Under the pieces are notes generated by a model. It made no database searches. It was not told the origin of the DNA and saw nothing but the letters and a program-made list of their open reading frames with translations. From Candidatus Cloacimonadota bacterium (GTDB lineage Bacteria; Cloacimonadota; Cloacimonadia; Cloacimonadales; Cloacimonadaceae): 12,868 bases of DNA. The translations under genes and the position numbers were made by a program. Position 1 is the stretch's first letter. Every line of letters begins with the position of its first letter. The stretch covers positions 1-12,868 of the forward strand of contig JAQVMI010000018.1 in NCBI GenBank assembly GCA_028703735.1. Direction: 5' to 3'. Shown in pieces: positions 7,401-12,571 of this stretch.

Positions 7401-10126
7401 AAATTGCCCAGGATGTTTGTAACCTTGTCTGTTTCCTCATCAACCAGTACTTCAGCCCCGCCGCTTTTATTAATGTTTAGGTGATAGAAGGAATTGGTGG
7501 AAGAATTCACCTGTATGCGACAATCGCTATTACCAATAAAGTTCACTGTAGCAGAAGTAAGCTGCACCTCAGATCCACTATTAACCAACCAGTTACCAGA
7601 TATGTTTATGGCAGCAGCCCCGAGATTGTCAAACTCCGCTGTGGAAGCCCATGTTAAATTGTTGACTATGTTTAACACTGGATTAGTGCTGCCTAAAACT
7701 AGATTTCCTGCAATTGTAGCAGAGCCATTTACTGTCAAATTACCCCTGATGTTTAGCGATGCTCCACTATCAAGGATCAAATCTCTGCATTGAACCGTGC
7801 CAGGATAGTTAATAACGGGATATCTGGTTACACCAGTAGGAATAACAACATCGGATGAAGCCGTAGGAACCACTCCAGTAGCCCAGTTTCCTGCATTGCT
7901 CCAGTTTGTGTCCACATTTCCGGTCCAGTATCCGGGATAGCCTATGGTGATGTTTACAAATCCCGTGAACGCCGCATTAGCCCAAACAATTAGCCCATAG
8001 GTATCGGCATTGGTAACAGTTAAAGAGAAAGACTCGCTGCTTGAAGATTCGCTGTTGTCACAAAATCCGCTCAGCGTGGCAGGACTGTGAAAGTAATTGC
8101 TACCGAAGGATGAACACAGCCCAAAGCCCAGATTAGTATTTTCGGTAGTGCTTAAAGTGAAGCTATAAGTCCCCGGCGAAAGAGATACATCCCACATTTT
8201 TACCACATCGCCTGCCAACCATAATAATCCTGTATTGGCTCCCAATGAAAGGCTATGCATCCCCGCTTCCAGCTCCAGTTCATTTTCACTGGTATATGGA
8301 TTAATCTCTGTTTTCAGCCCCATCTGAGCATAAGCAGTATGGGTGCGATCTAATGCAAGCCAGTTTACTTTGCTGTATGAAGAGGAACTGATCAATTGAC
8401 TGGCAAAGTTTTGGTCGTAGAGACCCAGCTTACTATGAACACTGGTGCCCCCGTTTAAAACTATGGGTTTTCTAATGCCTACCACAGTCCAGGCTGCAGA
8501 AGTTGTGGGGAATTTGTAATACACCGGACTGGAAGGAATCACAGTGGAAACATCATTCACAAGGGTTGGCACTGCTCCTCCGGCATTGATGGTAAAAGAG
8601 CCATAGCTGCCATCAGCACCCAAGATGTGCCCTTCAGCATCCATCACCTGTACCAGCACCCTAAAATCTGCTCCATTTAGACCAGTTGGGATACTCCATC
8701 CATAACTGCCATTATTGGGTGCATTAAGAGTTATGATTTCCCACCAATTATCATTTCCGTAGGCAGAGACAGGAGTATAGTATATTTCTACATGCGTATT
8801 GGGCACATTGTCGGATACCCAGCTTATTTCCATGATGCTACCAGCCTGGTAGGTTTCAAAATCAGTTCCGTTTTCCACCCAGCCATGGCCACCATCGGGG
8901 TGCAACAGGGTAATGCTACAGCCGTCCTTAGGGCGGGGATGCACCTGCACCAGTTGGTAAAATTCACTTATGTGCCAATTGTCCAGGGCCGGGGAATTTG
9001 AATTATGCACTGCTACGATTGGGCTGCTGGAATTGTAACCATAACCAACCACAGTGTGCCCCCAAATATTCATTATGGTAGGTTGTCCCCAGTCAATTTC
9101 TGTCATCAGGTCAGAATACATTGCACCATTGTTACCCAGATAGTCCACAATCCAATCGTTGTTGTAGCACCAGGAACTATGCCCTTTGTAGGTAAAGAAA
9201 TCCTCCATGCCATCATTTACGTTCCAAGGCATGGTGCTACCTCCAGAATCTGTATCCATAAAATCTGCAATCAAGGGCAGGGCATCGGGAAGATGGTGGC
9301 ACGTTTCTTCTGTATTAGGTTCATATCTGGTATAGTTGCTACCAATTAGCTTCGAATAATCACCCTCACGATCCATGGAAGTATTGTCCCAATAAGCTGC
9401 CACGGTTACCCCAGCCGTGGGAGAACAACCATAGGACCAGCGGATGGAAGGCATCAATTCCGGATGGGGGATATATACTACTTCTCTGGTTTGGGTGTGC
9501 CCTGCTAAGGATTCATTCCATTCAGTACTGTAATCATTTTGTCTGGGGGGATAATCTGGAAATTCTGTAGCGGTTAGAAATTCTTCCCGGGTAAGAACAG
9601 AACAGGGTGCCAGGGCTTTTACATAGTACTCTGTATTACCATCAGTTACCACAGACCAACGACTGCCAAAGCTAACAAAGATTTGGGACAAGGTATCGTA
9701 TTTGCCTTTCAGCTTCAGTTTAGCTAAGCTGTCTATCTCCATTGCATAAGCGTATTCGTAGGAAAGGCTGTTCGCATATCCCATTATCACGGGTTTATCG
9801 GTTCTGGCTCCCAGTGTGATACATCCAAATTCTTCGGTGTTCCAGGTTGCATCAGCCAGGTTGTTTCCAGTTTCCTTTATCCTTTCCATCAGGACAGCCT
9901 TTTCGGGGAAGGGCTGTCCTTTGCAATAATTGAATTGCCAGGCTAAGAGATCACCCTTTCTGTCATATAGGGGAATGGGTTCATCGGCATAAACCTTGCC
10001 CCAGAATTCTGTGGCATTCCTTAAGGCTATGGTTTTAACTTCGTCAAGAGGGATTTCCCGAGACTCAAAGGCAAAGGTGCTAACTGCCCATGCCAGTAAA
10101 AACAACAAAATAATCGCGGATTTCAT
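107..10126 (-). CDS. Giant secreted papain-fold cysteine protease/beta-solenoid adhesin, C-terminally truncated
   Basis: The protein has 3,339 residues. The start is supported by GGAGG at 10135..10139, eight bases upstream, and by a clear signal peptide (MKSAIILLFLLAWAVSTFA, cleavage after residue 19). Domains in order: propeptide-like region 20-220, reminiscent of C10 peptidase/Spi propeptides; papain-fold peptidase about 225-400 with YGCSPTAG (Cys234), GHTVVGYGY (His357) and VHNSN (Asn375); Ig/Kre9-like domain about 403-515; a jelly-roll-like stretch about 520-730; an NW-type module opening the solenoid at Tyr733; beta-solenoid to about 2360; ASH/Hydin-like domains (NFGEV at about 2371 and two more); MAM/cleaved-adhesin-like domain about 2534-2694; FN3/ASH super-repeat from 2887 to the end. 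By family knowledge the peptidase should cleave proteins or peptides outside the cell, while the solenoid and Ig-like parts act as stalk or adhesin. No sorting domain is present and the last repeat is broken, so the natural C-terminus is missing. The protease role is fairly secure; substrate and partner are unknown. Confidence 0.9.
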   Translation of the reverse strand: MKSAIILLFLLAWAVSTFAFESREIPLDEVKTIALRNATEFWGKVYADEPIPLYDRKGDLLAWQFNYCKGQPFPEKAVLMERIKETGNNLADATWNTEEFGCITLGARTDKPVIMGYANSLSYEYAYAMEIDSLAKLKLKGKYDTLSQIFVSFGSRWSVVTDGNTEYYVKALAPCSVLTREEFLTATEFPDYPPRQNDYSTEWNESLAGHTQTREVVYIPHPELMPSIRWSYGCSPTAGVTVAAYWDNTSMDREGDYSKLIGSNYTRYEPNTEETCHHLPDALPLIADFMDTDSGGSTMPWNVNDGMEDFFTYKGHSSWCYNNDWIVDYLGNNGAMYSDLMTEIDWGQPTIMNIWGHTVVGYGYNSSSPIVAVHNSNSPALDNWHISEFYQLVQVHPRPKDGCSITLLHPDGGHGWVENGTDFETYQAGSIMEISWVSDNVPNTHVEIYYTPVSAYGNDNWWEIITLNAPNNGSYGWSIPTGLNGADFRVLVQVMDAEGHILGADGSYGSFTINAGGAVPTLVNDVSTVIPSSPVYYKFPTTSAAWTVVGIRKPIVLNGGTSVHSKLGLYDQNFASQLISSSSYSKVNWLALDRTHTAYAQMGLKTEINPYTSENELELEAGMHSLSLGANTGLLWLAGDVVKMWDVSLSPGTYSFTLSTTENTNLGFGLCSSFGSNYFHSPATLSGFCDNSESSSSESFSLTVTNADTYGLIVWANAAFTGFVNITIGYPGYWTGNVDTNWSNAGNWATGVVPTASSDVVIPTGVTRYPVINYPGTVQCRDLILDSGASLNIRGNLTVNGSATIAGNLVLGSTNPVLNIVNNLTWASTAEFDNLGAAAINISGNWLVNSGSEVQLTSATVNFIGNSDCRIQVNSSTNSFYHLNINKSGGAEVLVDEETDKVTNILGNLSVASGAAFVNTCDYDLKLYGNLSSAGGILFQNCLLHIYNRLSAQSITLGSSDIIHSLKIDSASTVTLNSNLTLYGSMFIAQGILDAGNRQITVYGSWYNDAGEAALAGANHTVRFFGSNNEECYETGFKNLELSKDNGAELQVPIGKRLVCEDYNWSSGSLRVKSGAEFSAADLVDIRIMGRYYLEGGLIELHQDINQYVDLDADIYIYSGAFNIYGGASYASEWAYTRTITVFMNGGILDFKNNGILLSSTGYYLSDIISGGIIRTSGDFKVERPGFNPTGGIVEMYGAGSAILHVNSPSYVNHVIINKASREGSGRQSEERINQVTVNSNTKISGYCIVQSGSLLQVDNCQLTIDDYLKIHGGIRMDNANELIEVDGLGSYVSWEIGSSALNLTAGTIRTKDDHYIQAGSSVILPAAVNFSFIGDSMFSGDLYVYEPLTVLGTLTNEISGRTFVLHSTGISELNFSGDVIVKATATTLIDDHLTNCLSVHIAGKIDIWSGGTLTLAEGIAVYATNLYNSGLLNLPDDFTGSMNIGNTFLQYASGRTALHGGSLIINSDYNGTMYLFGGITNMSGGSLQITNNGMQIGTSGFNFTGGTIKLGWSFAANNPDTFKAEAGSIEMIGERQASISLASENYLPTLVINKTGITGAVSLYTDISTKLDIAVSSGKLYVNGHKLTINQNLEIAMAGYLYNNNSADQIELGGRWTNNGSAGNFLEGSGLVSFITSSNLKSIATNETFNRLVINTGSGYVTVDTGITVTVLNNLEITSGKFRPLDGTTLSVQGNLQITGANSFLDQNFRRETASTNVHIMGNLIVNLGTIYSLDTNGAIPLDVFTVDGIFEMTGGVINALDLAMTVHGNFSTTTASYVEMRGGTFINDAPYTGSWQLINCEWVTWGNTIEFTNKGLQFVTGANVDNNSYSVFKLGRGLYAITDNVLCEENGTFEFIGSVQANINLGGNNKLHNVTVNKTSAALILSTNATITGDLTIQSGSFNTNNFTLELGNDWTNNVGTSGYTCGTSEVICRNTGSSYNPQTVTGNQSFYKLTINHPTNAHQTIIDESNTTILSDLTVSSGGFHTYSEAVVQVNSNVSIASNAYLLSSGHLKIKGNLTDNNSSLSWVEGSRKGLLAYPNSTLTLNGTNTQTITVGTPEINLGGFSLDKSSGNFQPTKPMLMSGNVTLLNGTWGFGTSGLTHAIGGNFAISSTGNWSDNTGTVKFTGNQNSSLSNSGTANFKNLWIDKTVAGGYYPTVLLASNFSLGTAGTVTLDGGDFNTGAYTLQTKGDVNINSEGKMVIAAGGTLKMLSGSSINVMSGGTLSANGSESSVATITHITGNYNLNVNSGGTLNAECAIFEYTGSNGVYIMSGGLIESTNPLSYCTFRYGYSSGTLLRLDNAQNLVIDYASFPSGATSFNNVSKTSNQGIVQFTNETGGWAGTSHENDPYSRINWSSDVPQIQVNPATINFGEVPYTQSSSRHILISNPGSAVLHGTISTPSNFSITPWGRLTTAQSGTSEKPEYEPARNVLDFSVGIGGSNEFVLTFTPTDPIYYSNTVVVTHNAANSPFNINVDGYGSGARIEVDHAFFNIDVQPGETVHRLLNLSNTGVDSLVFSGWVNYSRNDRSSLLYTGFEDGCPPTGWTETQTMGTEGHWYGTSVTSHPIGITPHEGSSLGYFNSYNAHTGNRTRLQSPGIDVANYTGLTLSFWMYHDNEYPTYYDTLQVQVSVNGGSWIDAGFSILRCTMPNGWRQHTIDLSAYDQSANIQIGILAKSGYGNDMHIDEVQLSGNYQMPTDWITLNDNFSISGNIAPEDPALPIDISVNSTGLPSGWYMNQLRFFSNDPGNPDLAVGLIIRIGTPDYTFSPSTLNFGAVEVGETDTLGFEILNTGEIGLSGTISTPTGYTVELTSAPRQQNSPYISSRSNSASRNEVEFYLYPGINATFVVHFTPIAAIAYNGQITISTNTGTDEYLPLTGLGAYLPSLTTAAITNVGVDYATGGGEITSTGNTPLLERGICWYTTENPTLEYYHASAPGSLGSYSLQMNDLLTNQDYYVRAYATNAIGTAYGEQVTFSTPAPWLTVSTDSLSFGYVPMGESSLPQNVTISGGNLVAPVIIYSPNAFQISLSPDSGYSMDLSLEPSSYVLSPTIVYIKFSPMQTGLWTDQLLPSSTGCSLASIALSGTGVLPPEVETATIVNITSVSASVNARVLSDGFAPLSACGVCYGTSAEPTIAELHTDEGNQSGWFTSELTGLIPNTMYYIRSYALNVAGLVYGNELSFSTVPIPQISVVDSLLNPFGSIVVGEFSAIDTLIVSAQQLMDNLVITAPTGFELSLNLGVREFGSQLSIAPVTGNVEPTTVYIRFAPDSGGNLSNYLSFESTGISGVNTMLNGIGVTPPNLISTTASGVTSSSALTGGEIIHSGWDAVSACVPGRF
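115..130 (-). other. Apparent junction between two unrelated genes
   Basis: The third FN3-like repeat of the giant protein aligns gap-free with the first two for 33 residues, ending in SAC at Cys3334 (codon 127..125). The earlier copies then continue GICWY and GVCYG; this copy continues VPGRF and stops at 109..107. None of the three minus-strand frames resumes the FN3 pattern, so a simple one- or two-base indel does not explain the break. The outer-membrane-like frame becomes recognisable from about position 120. The breakpoint is thus narrowed to roughly 126..117. Whether it is biological or an assembly artefact cannot be told from the sequence. Confidence 0.6.
2045..2521 (-). other. MAM/cleaved-adhesin-like domain within the giant protein
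   Basis: Residues about 2536-2694 begin GFEDGCPPTGW, contain the W..G / YFNSYN segment and the TGLTLSFWMYHD strand, then DTLQVQVSVNGGSW, and close with GNDMHIDEVQLSG. This order (FE.G.PPGW, L.SP.ID, L.FW.Y, D.L.V.VS..GG.W, ..IDDV.L) matches the jelly-roll domains of gingipain-type cleaved adhesins and MAM-like modules in secreted FCB proteins. By family knowledge such domains bind protein or carbohydrate; the ligand here is unknown. It is flanked by ASH/Hydin-like domains on both sides. Confidence 0.65.
3047..7930 (-). repeat. Beta-solenoid region with at least nine divergent copies of one module
   Basis: Residues 733-2360 are dominated by short strand-turn units of the type GNLTVNG, GNLSVASG, GDLTIQSG and GGTLSANG, typical of right-handed beta-helix adhesins. 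On top of this a longer module recurs: an aromatic/hydrophobic strand with a glycine (VNFIG, VRFFG, VEMYG, IEMIG, FEFIG, VKFTG), about 15-20 residues, then F..L.INK, then about 15-20 residues, then L.I.SG. I place copies beginning near residues 861, 1021, 1193, 1529, 1632, 1854, 1932, 2045 and 2125. Spacing is irregular (about 80 to 340 residues) and the copies are diverged, so this is an old duplication history. The opening unit (YWTGNVDTNWSNAGNW, then VPT..DVVIP) is a module often found at the start of such regions in FCB proteins. Confidence 0.75.
8927..9454 (-). other. Papain-fold (C39-like/C10-like) peptidase domain within the giant protein
   Basis: This segment encodes about residues 225-400. 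Cys234 lies in WSYGCSPTAG, directly before a helix-like VTVAAYW, the usual nucleophile position in the C39-like_2 and C10 families. His357 lies in WGHTVVGYGY and Asn375 in AVHNSNS, the order and spacing expected of a Cys-His-Asn/Asp triad. All three residues are present, so the domain is predicted active. The region before it (residues 20-220, with PLYDRKGDLLAWQFNY and CITLGARTDKPVIMGY) resembles the inhibitory propeptide of streptopain-like C10 enzymes, suggesting a zymogen. C39-like and C10 cannot be separated confidently by eye. Confidence 0.75.
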
Positions 10127-10267
10127 AATCTATACCTCCAAGCAAGGAAGACATAATCGGTTTTCACATGCAGTAATTTCGGGTTCATAGCAAACGAACC
10201 TACTTTTCTTTTTTTATATAGCTACGTGGCATTAGTCTTAGCGTTTAAAACCACAGCTCTTTTTTTG

Positions 10268-10280
10268 GGTCTAATAGACC
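10268..10280. promoter_or_regulatory. 13-bp perfect palindrome, candidate operator
   Basis: GGTCTA-A-TAGACC is a perfect dyad with six-base arms and one central base, following a run of seven T. It lies about 140 bases upstream of the giant gene's start, outside the likely core promoter. A regulator-binding dyad is possible, but a match of this size can arise by chance and nothing else supports it. Confidence 0.25.
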
Positions 10281-10390
10281 TTAATTCATGTGCAGAAACA
10301 GATCAGAATTCAAGTTCAGTTTTGCTGTCCAACCTATTTTTAGCTAAAACTTAAGGCGAATTTCGTCAAGGCAATTATTTGTTTTGCTGC

Positions 10391-10417
10391 TTGTGGAGTG
10401 TTGATTCATTTCCACAA
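10391..10417. promoter_or_regulatory. Seven-base inverted repeat with 13-base spacer
   Basis: TTGTGGA (10391..10397) and TCCACAA (10411..10417) are exact reverse complements. The centre lies about 90 bases upstream of the TTGACA hexamer of the hydrolase promoter. It could be a binding site for a dimeric regulator or form a small hairpin; there is no following T tract, so it is not a terminator. Chance occurrence is not excluded. Confidence 0.25.
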
Positions 10418-10495
10418 TATCAGTCCACTTCTGATTTGGTATTATTCGTGACAAAAAATGAGGATTCGGGATGAAACAAAAAATATAAATAGTGC

Positions 10496-10525
10496 TTGAC
10501 AAATAACCTGCAAATCTGGAACAAT
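10496..10525 (+). promoter_or_regulatory. Candidate sigma-70-type promoter for the hydrolase/T9SS-protein pair
   Basis: A perfect TTGACA (10496..10501) is followed after 18 bases by AACAAT (10520..10525), a 4-of-6 match to the -10 consensus. The expected transcription start near 10532 would lie upstream of the ATG at 10554 but downstream of the ATG at 10524, which agrees with the start chosen for the hydrolase. The -10 is weak and the position is inferred. Confidence 0.45.
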
Positions 10526-10542
10526 GAAAATGATTAGTTATC

Positions 10543-10547
10543 AGGAG
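10543..10547 (+). promoter_or_regulatory. Shine-Dalgarno AGGAG deciding the hydrolase start
   Basis: AGGAG lies six bases before the ATG at 10554. The in-frame ATGs at 10524 and 10530 lie upstream of it, the one at 10548 is directly adjacent, and the one at 10563 is too far. This favours 10554. Confidence 0.7.
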
Positions 10548-10553
10548 ATGTAT

Positions 10554-11297
10554 ATGAATAGAATGAAAATTGCCATCTTGCTTTTATTGCTGATTAGCTG
10601 CTATGGCTTATGCGCTAATGACAACCCTAATATTGAGTCCCCCTTGAACCTCTCTGTTCAAACCCCTGCTGGCAAGGGACCTTTCCCCAGTGTGGTAATA
10701 TGCCCTGGCAGGGGATATCACATGGATCGCCCACTTATCAAAAACCTTGCTGACCAAGCTGTGAAAGAAGGGTTTGCTGCGATACGTTTCAATTGGACTT
10801 TCTTTATGCAGGGAACTGAGCCCTCAAATGATGGACAGCAGGAATTAAATGATATTGAAGCTGTGTTAAGGCAAATGAAACAGATGCCGGTAATTGATAC
10901 TACCAGAATCTACATGGCAGGAAAATCTTTAGGCTCTATGTATGCTTACGCAGTTTTTAGGGATCATGCTGAAGTGAAGGGTTGTCTGCTACTAACACCT
11001 ATCATTCCGGATAGCACTGCTGGGGCAGATTATTATCCGGATTTGCAGAATGAACTACGCAAAGTGGTGTTTGTTTTGGGAAACGAGGACTATTATAACT
11101 GCCGCGTAAATAACTTATACAGCTATCTTGCTAAGTGCAAAGCCTCCATTCCTGTAGTTGTTTTGGCTGGAGCACATAGCTTCGATCAAGCTGGACAAAG
11201 CACAGACAAAAACTTGATTGCCATTGATGAATATAATCTGCAACAGGCAATGAATACTTCGATCTACTGGCTGAAAACTTTCGAAAACCCAAACTAA
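10554..11297 (+). CDS. Exported alpha/beta hydrolase (KANL3/TEX30- or dienelactone-hydrolase-like)
   Basis: With the start at 10554 the protein has 247 residues. The N-terminus MNRMKIAILLLLLISCYGL is a signal sequence; LISC fits a lipobox, so it may be a lipoprotein with Cys at +1, although cleavage after GLCA is also possible. The hydrolase fold shows as PSVVICPGRG (oxyanion-loop strand), then GKSLGS with nucleophile Ser125, LGNEDYY with Asp179 as the likely acid, and GAHSFD with His208. These give a complete Ser-Asp-His triad. Length and the RGYHMDRPLIKNLADQ segment recall the compact KANL3/TEX30-type hydrolases. Most hydrolases of this type are cytoplasmic, so export is worth noting. The substrate cannot be predicted; ester or peptide-ester cleavage is the family's usual chemistry. 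The T9SS-type gene follows after 17 bases, so the two are probably co-transcribed. Confidence 0.85.
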   Translation: MNRMKIAILLLLLISCYGLCANDNPNIESPLNLSVQTPAGKGPFPSVVICPGRGYHMDRPLIKNLADQAVKEGFAAIRFNWTFFMQGTEPSNDGQQELNDIEAVLRQMKQMPVIDTTRIYMAGKSLGSMYAYAVFRDHAEVKGCLLLTPIIPDSTAGADYYPDLQNELRKVVFVLGNEDYYNCRVNNLYSYLAKCKASIPVVVLAGAHSFDQAGQSTDKNLIAIDEYNLQQAMNTSIYWLKTFENPN

Positions 11298-11314
11298 TTA
11301 ACAAGGAGCATATC

Positions 11315-12571
11315 ATGCCACAGAGATGCATTATTTTTTGCTTTGTTATCGCACTTCTTAGCGTTTTTCCACTTTATGCACAGCCCCAACTTGAAGGCGA
11401 ATTGCATATCGATTCCGTACAGGGTTACATCATTCAGATGCACCTGGATGTCAGCAATGTTGGCAATGAAACCTTTAGCCACACTTTCGGAGACTCCGAG
11501 GTTTGTTTCTACAGCATCGATGGCAACGAATACCACGACATGGCTTTGCCAATAGTTCTACCATTTTCCCTTGAACCAGGTGCAACATACACCTTTAACT
11601 TGACTAACCTCTATCCTCTTAGTTCCGGTTCCCACAGCATCCAGGCTTATCTAAATGTTATGGATAACGAAGGCAACCCTATGCCTATGGGGGTTCCACA
11701 AATTGTGGTGATTCCAAATTCCACCTCTATTACGATTGGTGCAGGAGATGCCCTTTCCCGCATCCCGATAGATTTTTATTGGAGAACCACTTTGTATCAA
11801 TGCATCTTTAGTGCAGAGGAACTTAATCACACTTCCGGTTGGATTTCCTCCCTGTCGTTTTATAACAACTTCAGCCAAGAAACATTCAGCAACCAACAGA
11901 TAAGAATATATCTTACCCATGTTACCCAAAACGATTTGGCAGAGGATTGGGTAGAACCAAATATGGTACCTGTTTTTTATGGATTTCTAAATTTCCCCAC
12001 AGGGGAAAACGAAATTGTAATTCCCCTATCTTCAGGATTTTATTATGATGGAAGCTCCAATTTGGCAATGATGGTGCATCGTCCCATACCAGAATCTTAT
12101 CAGATGAGTTCCGATCCATTTTTGGTACAGGCTGCAAACCCCTTGCGTTCCCGTAAATATACCAGCGATAGCACTACGCTATATCCCGGAAATCCCCCTG
12201 CTCCTGATCCATCCCAACATGTAGCATTTATGCCCAAAACAACCTTCCAGATAATCCCCAATCCCTCTGGAAACAATGATGAGCATGCTATCCCGTCTGC
12301 CATTGTTTCCAGCTTGTATCCCAATCCTGTTTTCAGCGAATGCACCATCAAGATATCTAACAGCAATCCCGAACCTGCCAATCTTGAGATATTTAACCTA
12401 CGTGGTCAGAAAATCCGCAACTTAAATAGCCCTGTAAGAATTACAGATCACATCCTTCATTGGGACACAAAAGACTCCCTGGGAAAGCCATGTCCTTCCG
12501 GTATCTATTTTTACAGAGTAAGTAGCAGGAGTAGCAGTATCAGCAAAAAGCTCATTCTTATAAGGCAGTAG
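11315..12571 (+). CDS. Secreted surface protein with type A T9SS C-terminal sorting domain
   Basis: The protein has 418 residues. AAGGAG (11303..11308) stands six bases before the ATG, and the gene begins 17 bases after the hydrolase stop, suggesting an operon. Residues 1-22 form a signal peptide (cleavage after PLYA, leaving QPQ). Residues about 25-135 are a beta-sandwich resembling the BsuPI domain (HLDVSNVGNETF, GDSEVCFYSIDGNEY, LEPGATYTFNL). Residues about 138-320 form a second domain (SRIPIDFYWRTTLYQCIFSA, WISSLSFYNNF, LAMMVHRP) that I associate from memory with Cloacimonadota surface proteins; its function is unknown. Residues about 328-418 are a textbook type A sorting domain: LYPNP, LEIFNLRGQKI, SGIYFYRV and the terminal KKLIL. 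By family knowledge this directs passage through the outer membrane by T9SS and usually surface attachment after the domain is removed. No catalytic motif is seen, so the protein may be structural or ligand-binding. Confidence 0.88.
   Translation: MPQRCIIFCFVIALLSVFPLYAQPQLEGELHIDSVQGYIIQMHLDVSNVGNETFSHTFGDSEVCFYSIDGNEYHDMALPIVLPFSLEPGATYTFNLTNLYPLSSGSHSIQAYLNVMDNEGNPMPMGVPQIVVIPNSTSITIGAGDALSRIPIDFYWRTTLYQCIFSAEELNHTSGWISSLSFYNNFSQETFSNQQIRIYLTHVTQNDLAEDWVEPNMVPVFYGFLNFPTGENEIVIPLSSGFYYDGSSNLAMMVHRPIPESYQMSSDPFLVQAANPLRSRKYTSDSTTLYPGNPPAPDPSQHVAFMPKTTFQIIPNPSGNNDEHAIPSAIVSSLYPNPVFSECTIKISNSNPEPANLEIFNLRGQKIRNLNSPVRITDHILHWDTKDSLGKPCPSGIYFYRVSSRSSSISKKLILIRQ

Larger units (their letters stand above)
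10127..10553. promoter_or_regulatory. Divergent intergenic region between the giant gene and the hydrolase gene
   Basis: This gene-free stretch lies between two divergently read genes and must hold promoters for both. For the giant gene I see only its Shine-Dalgarno (GGAGG, 10135..10139) and an AT-rich tract around 10201..10220 with TATATA on both strands; I cannot assign a confident -10/-35 pair. For the hydrolase side a TTGACA hexamer is present (own entry). Small inverted repeats occur at 10268..10280 and 10391..10417 (own entries), and a weaker ATCAG-N7-CTGAT at 10419..10435. No small gene with a ribosome binding site was seen. Confidence 0.5.

Noticed and set aside
9005-9349. Plus-strand open frame of 114 codons inside the peptidase region
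   Set aside because: It lies opposite well-supported coding sequence for the catalytic domain, has no ribosome binding site, and its translation shows no recognisable domain. The same applies to the other short frames overlapping the giant gene and the plus-strand genes.
10524-10553. Upstream in-frame ATG codons as the start of the hydrolase
   Set aside because: The Shine-Dalgarno AGGAG (10543..10547) lies downstream of the ATG at 10524, and the putative promoter would start transcription after it. Starting at 10554 also puts the signal sequence at the very N-terminus.
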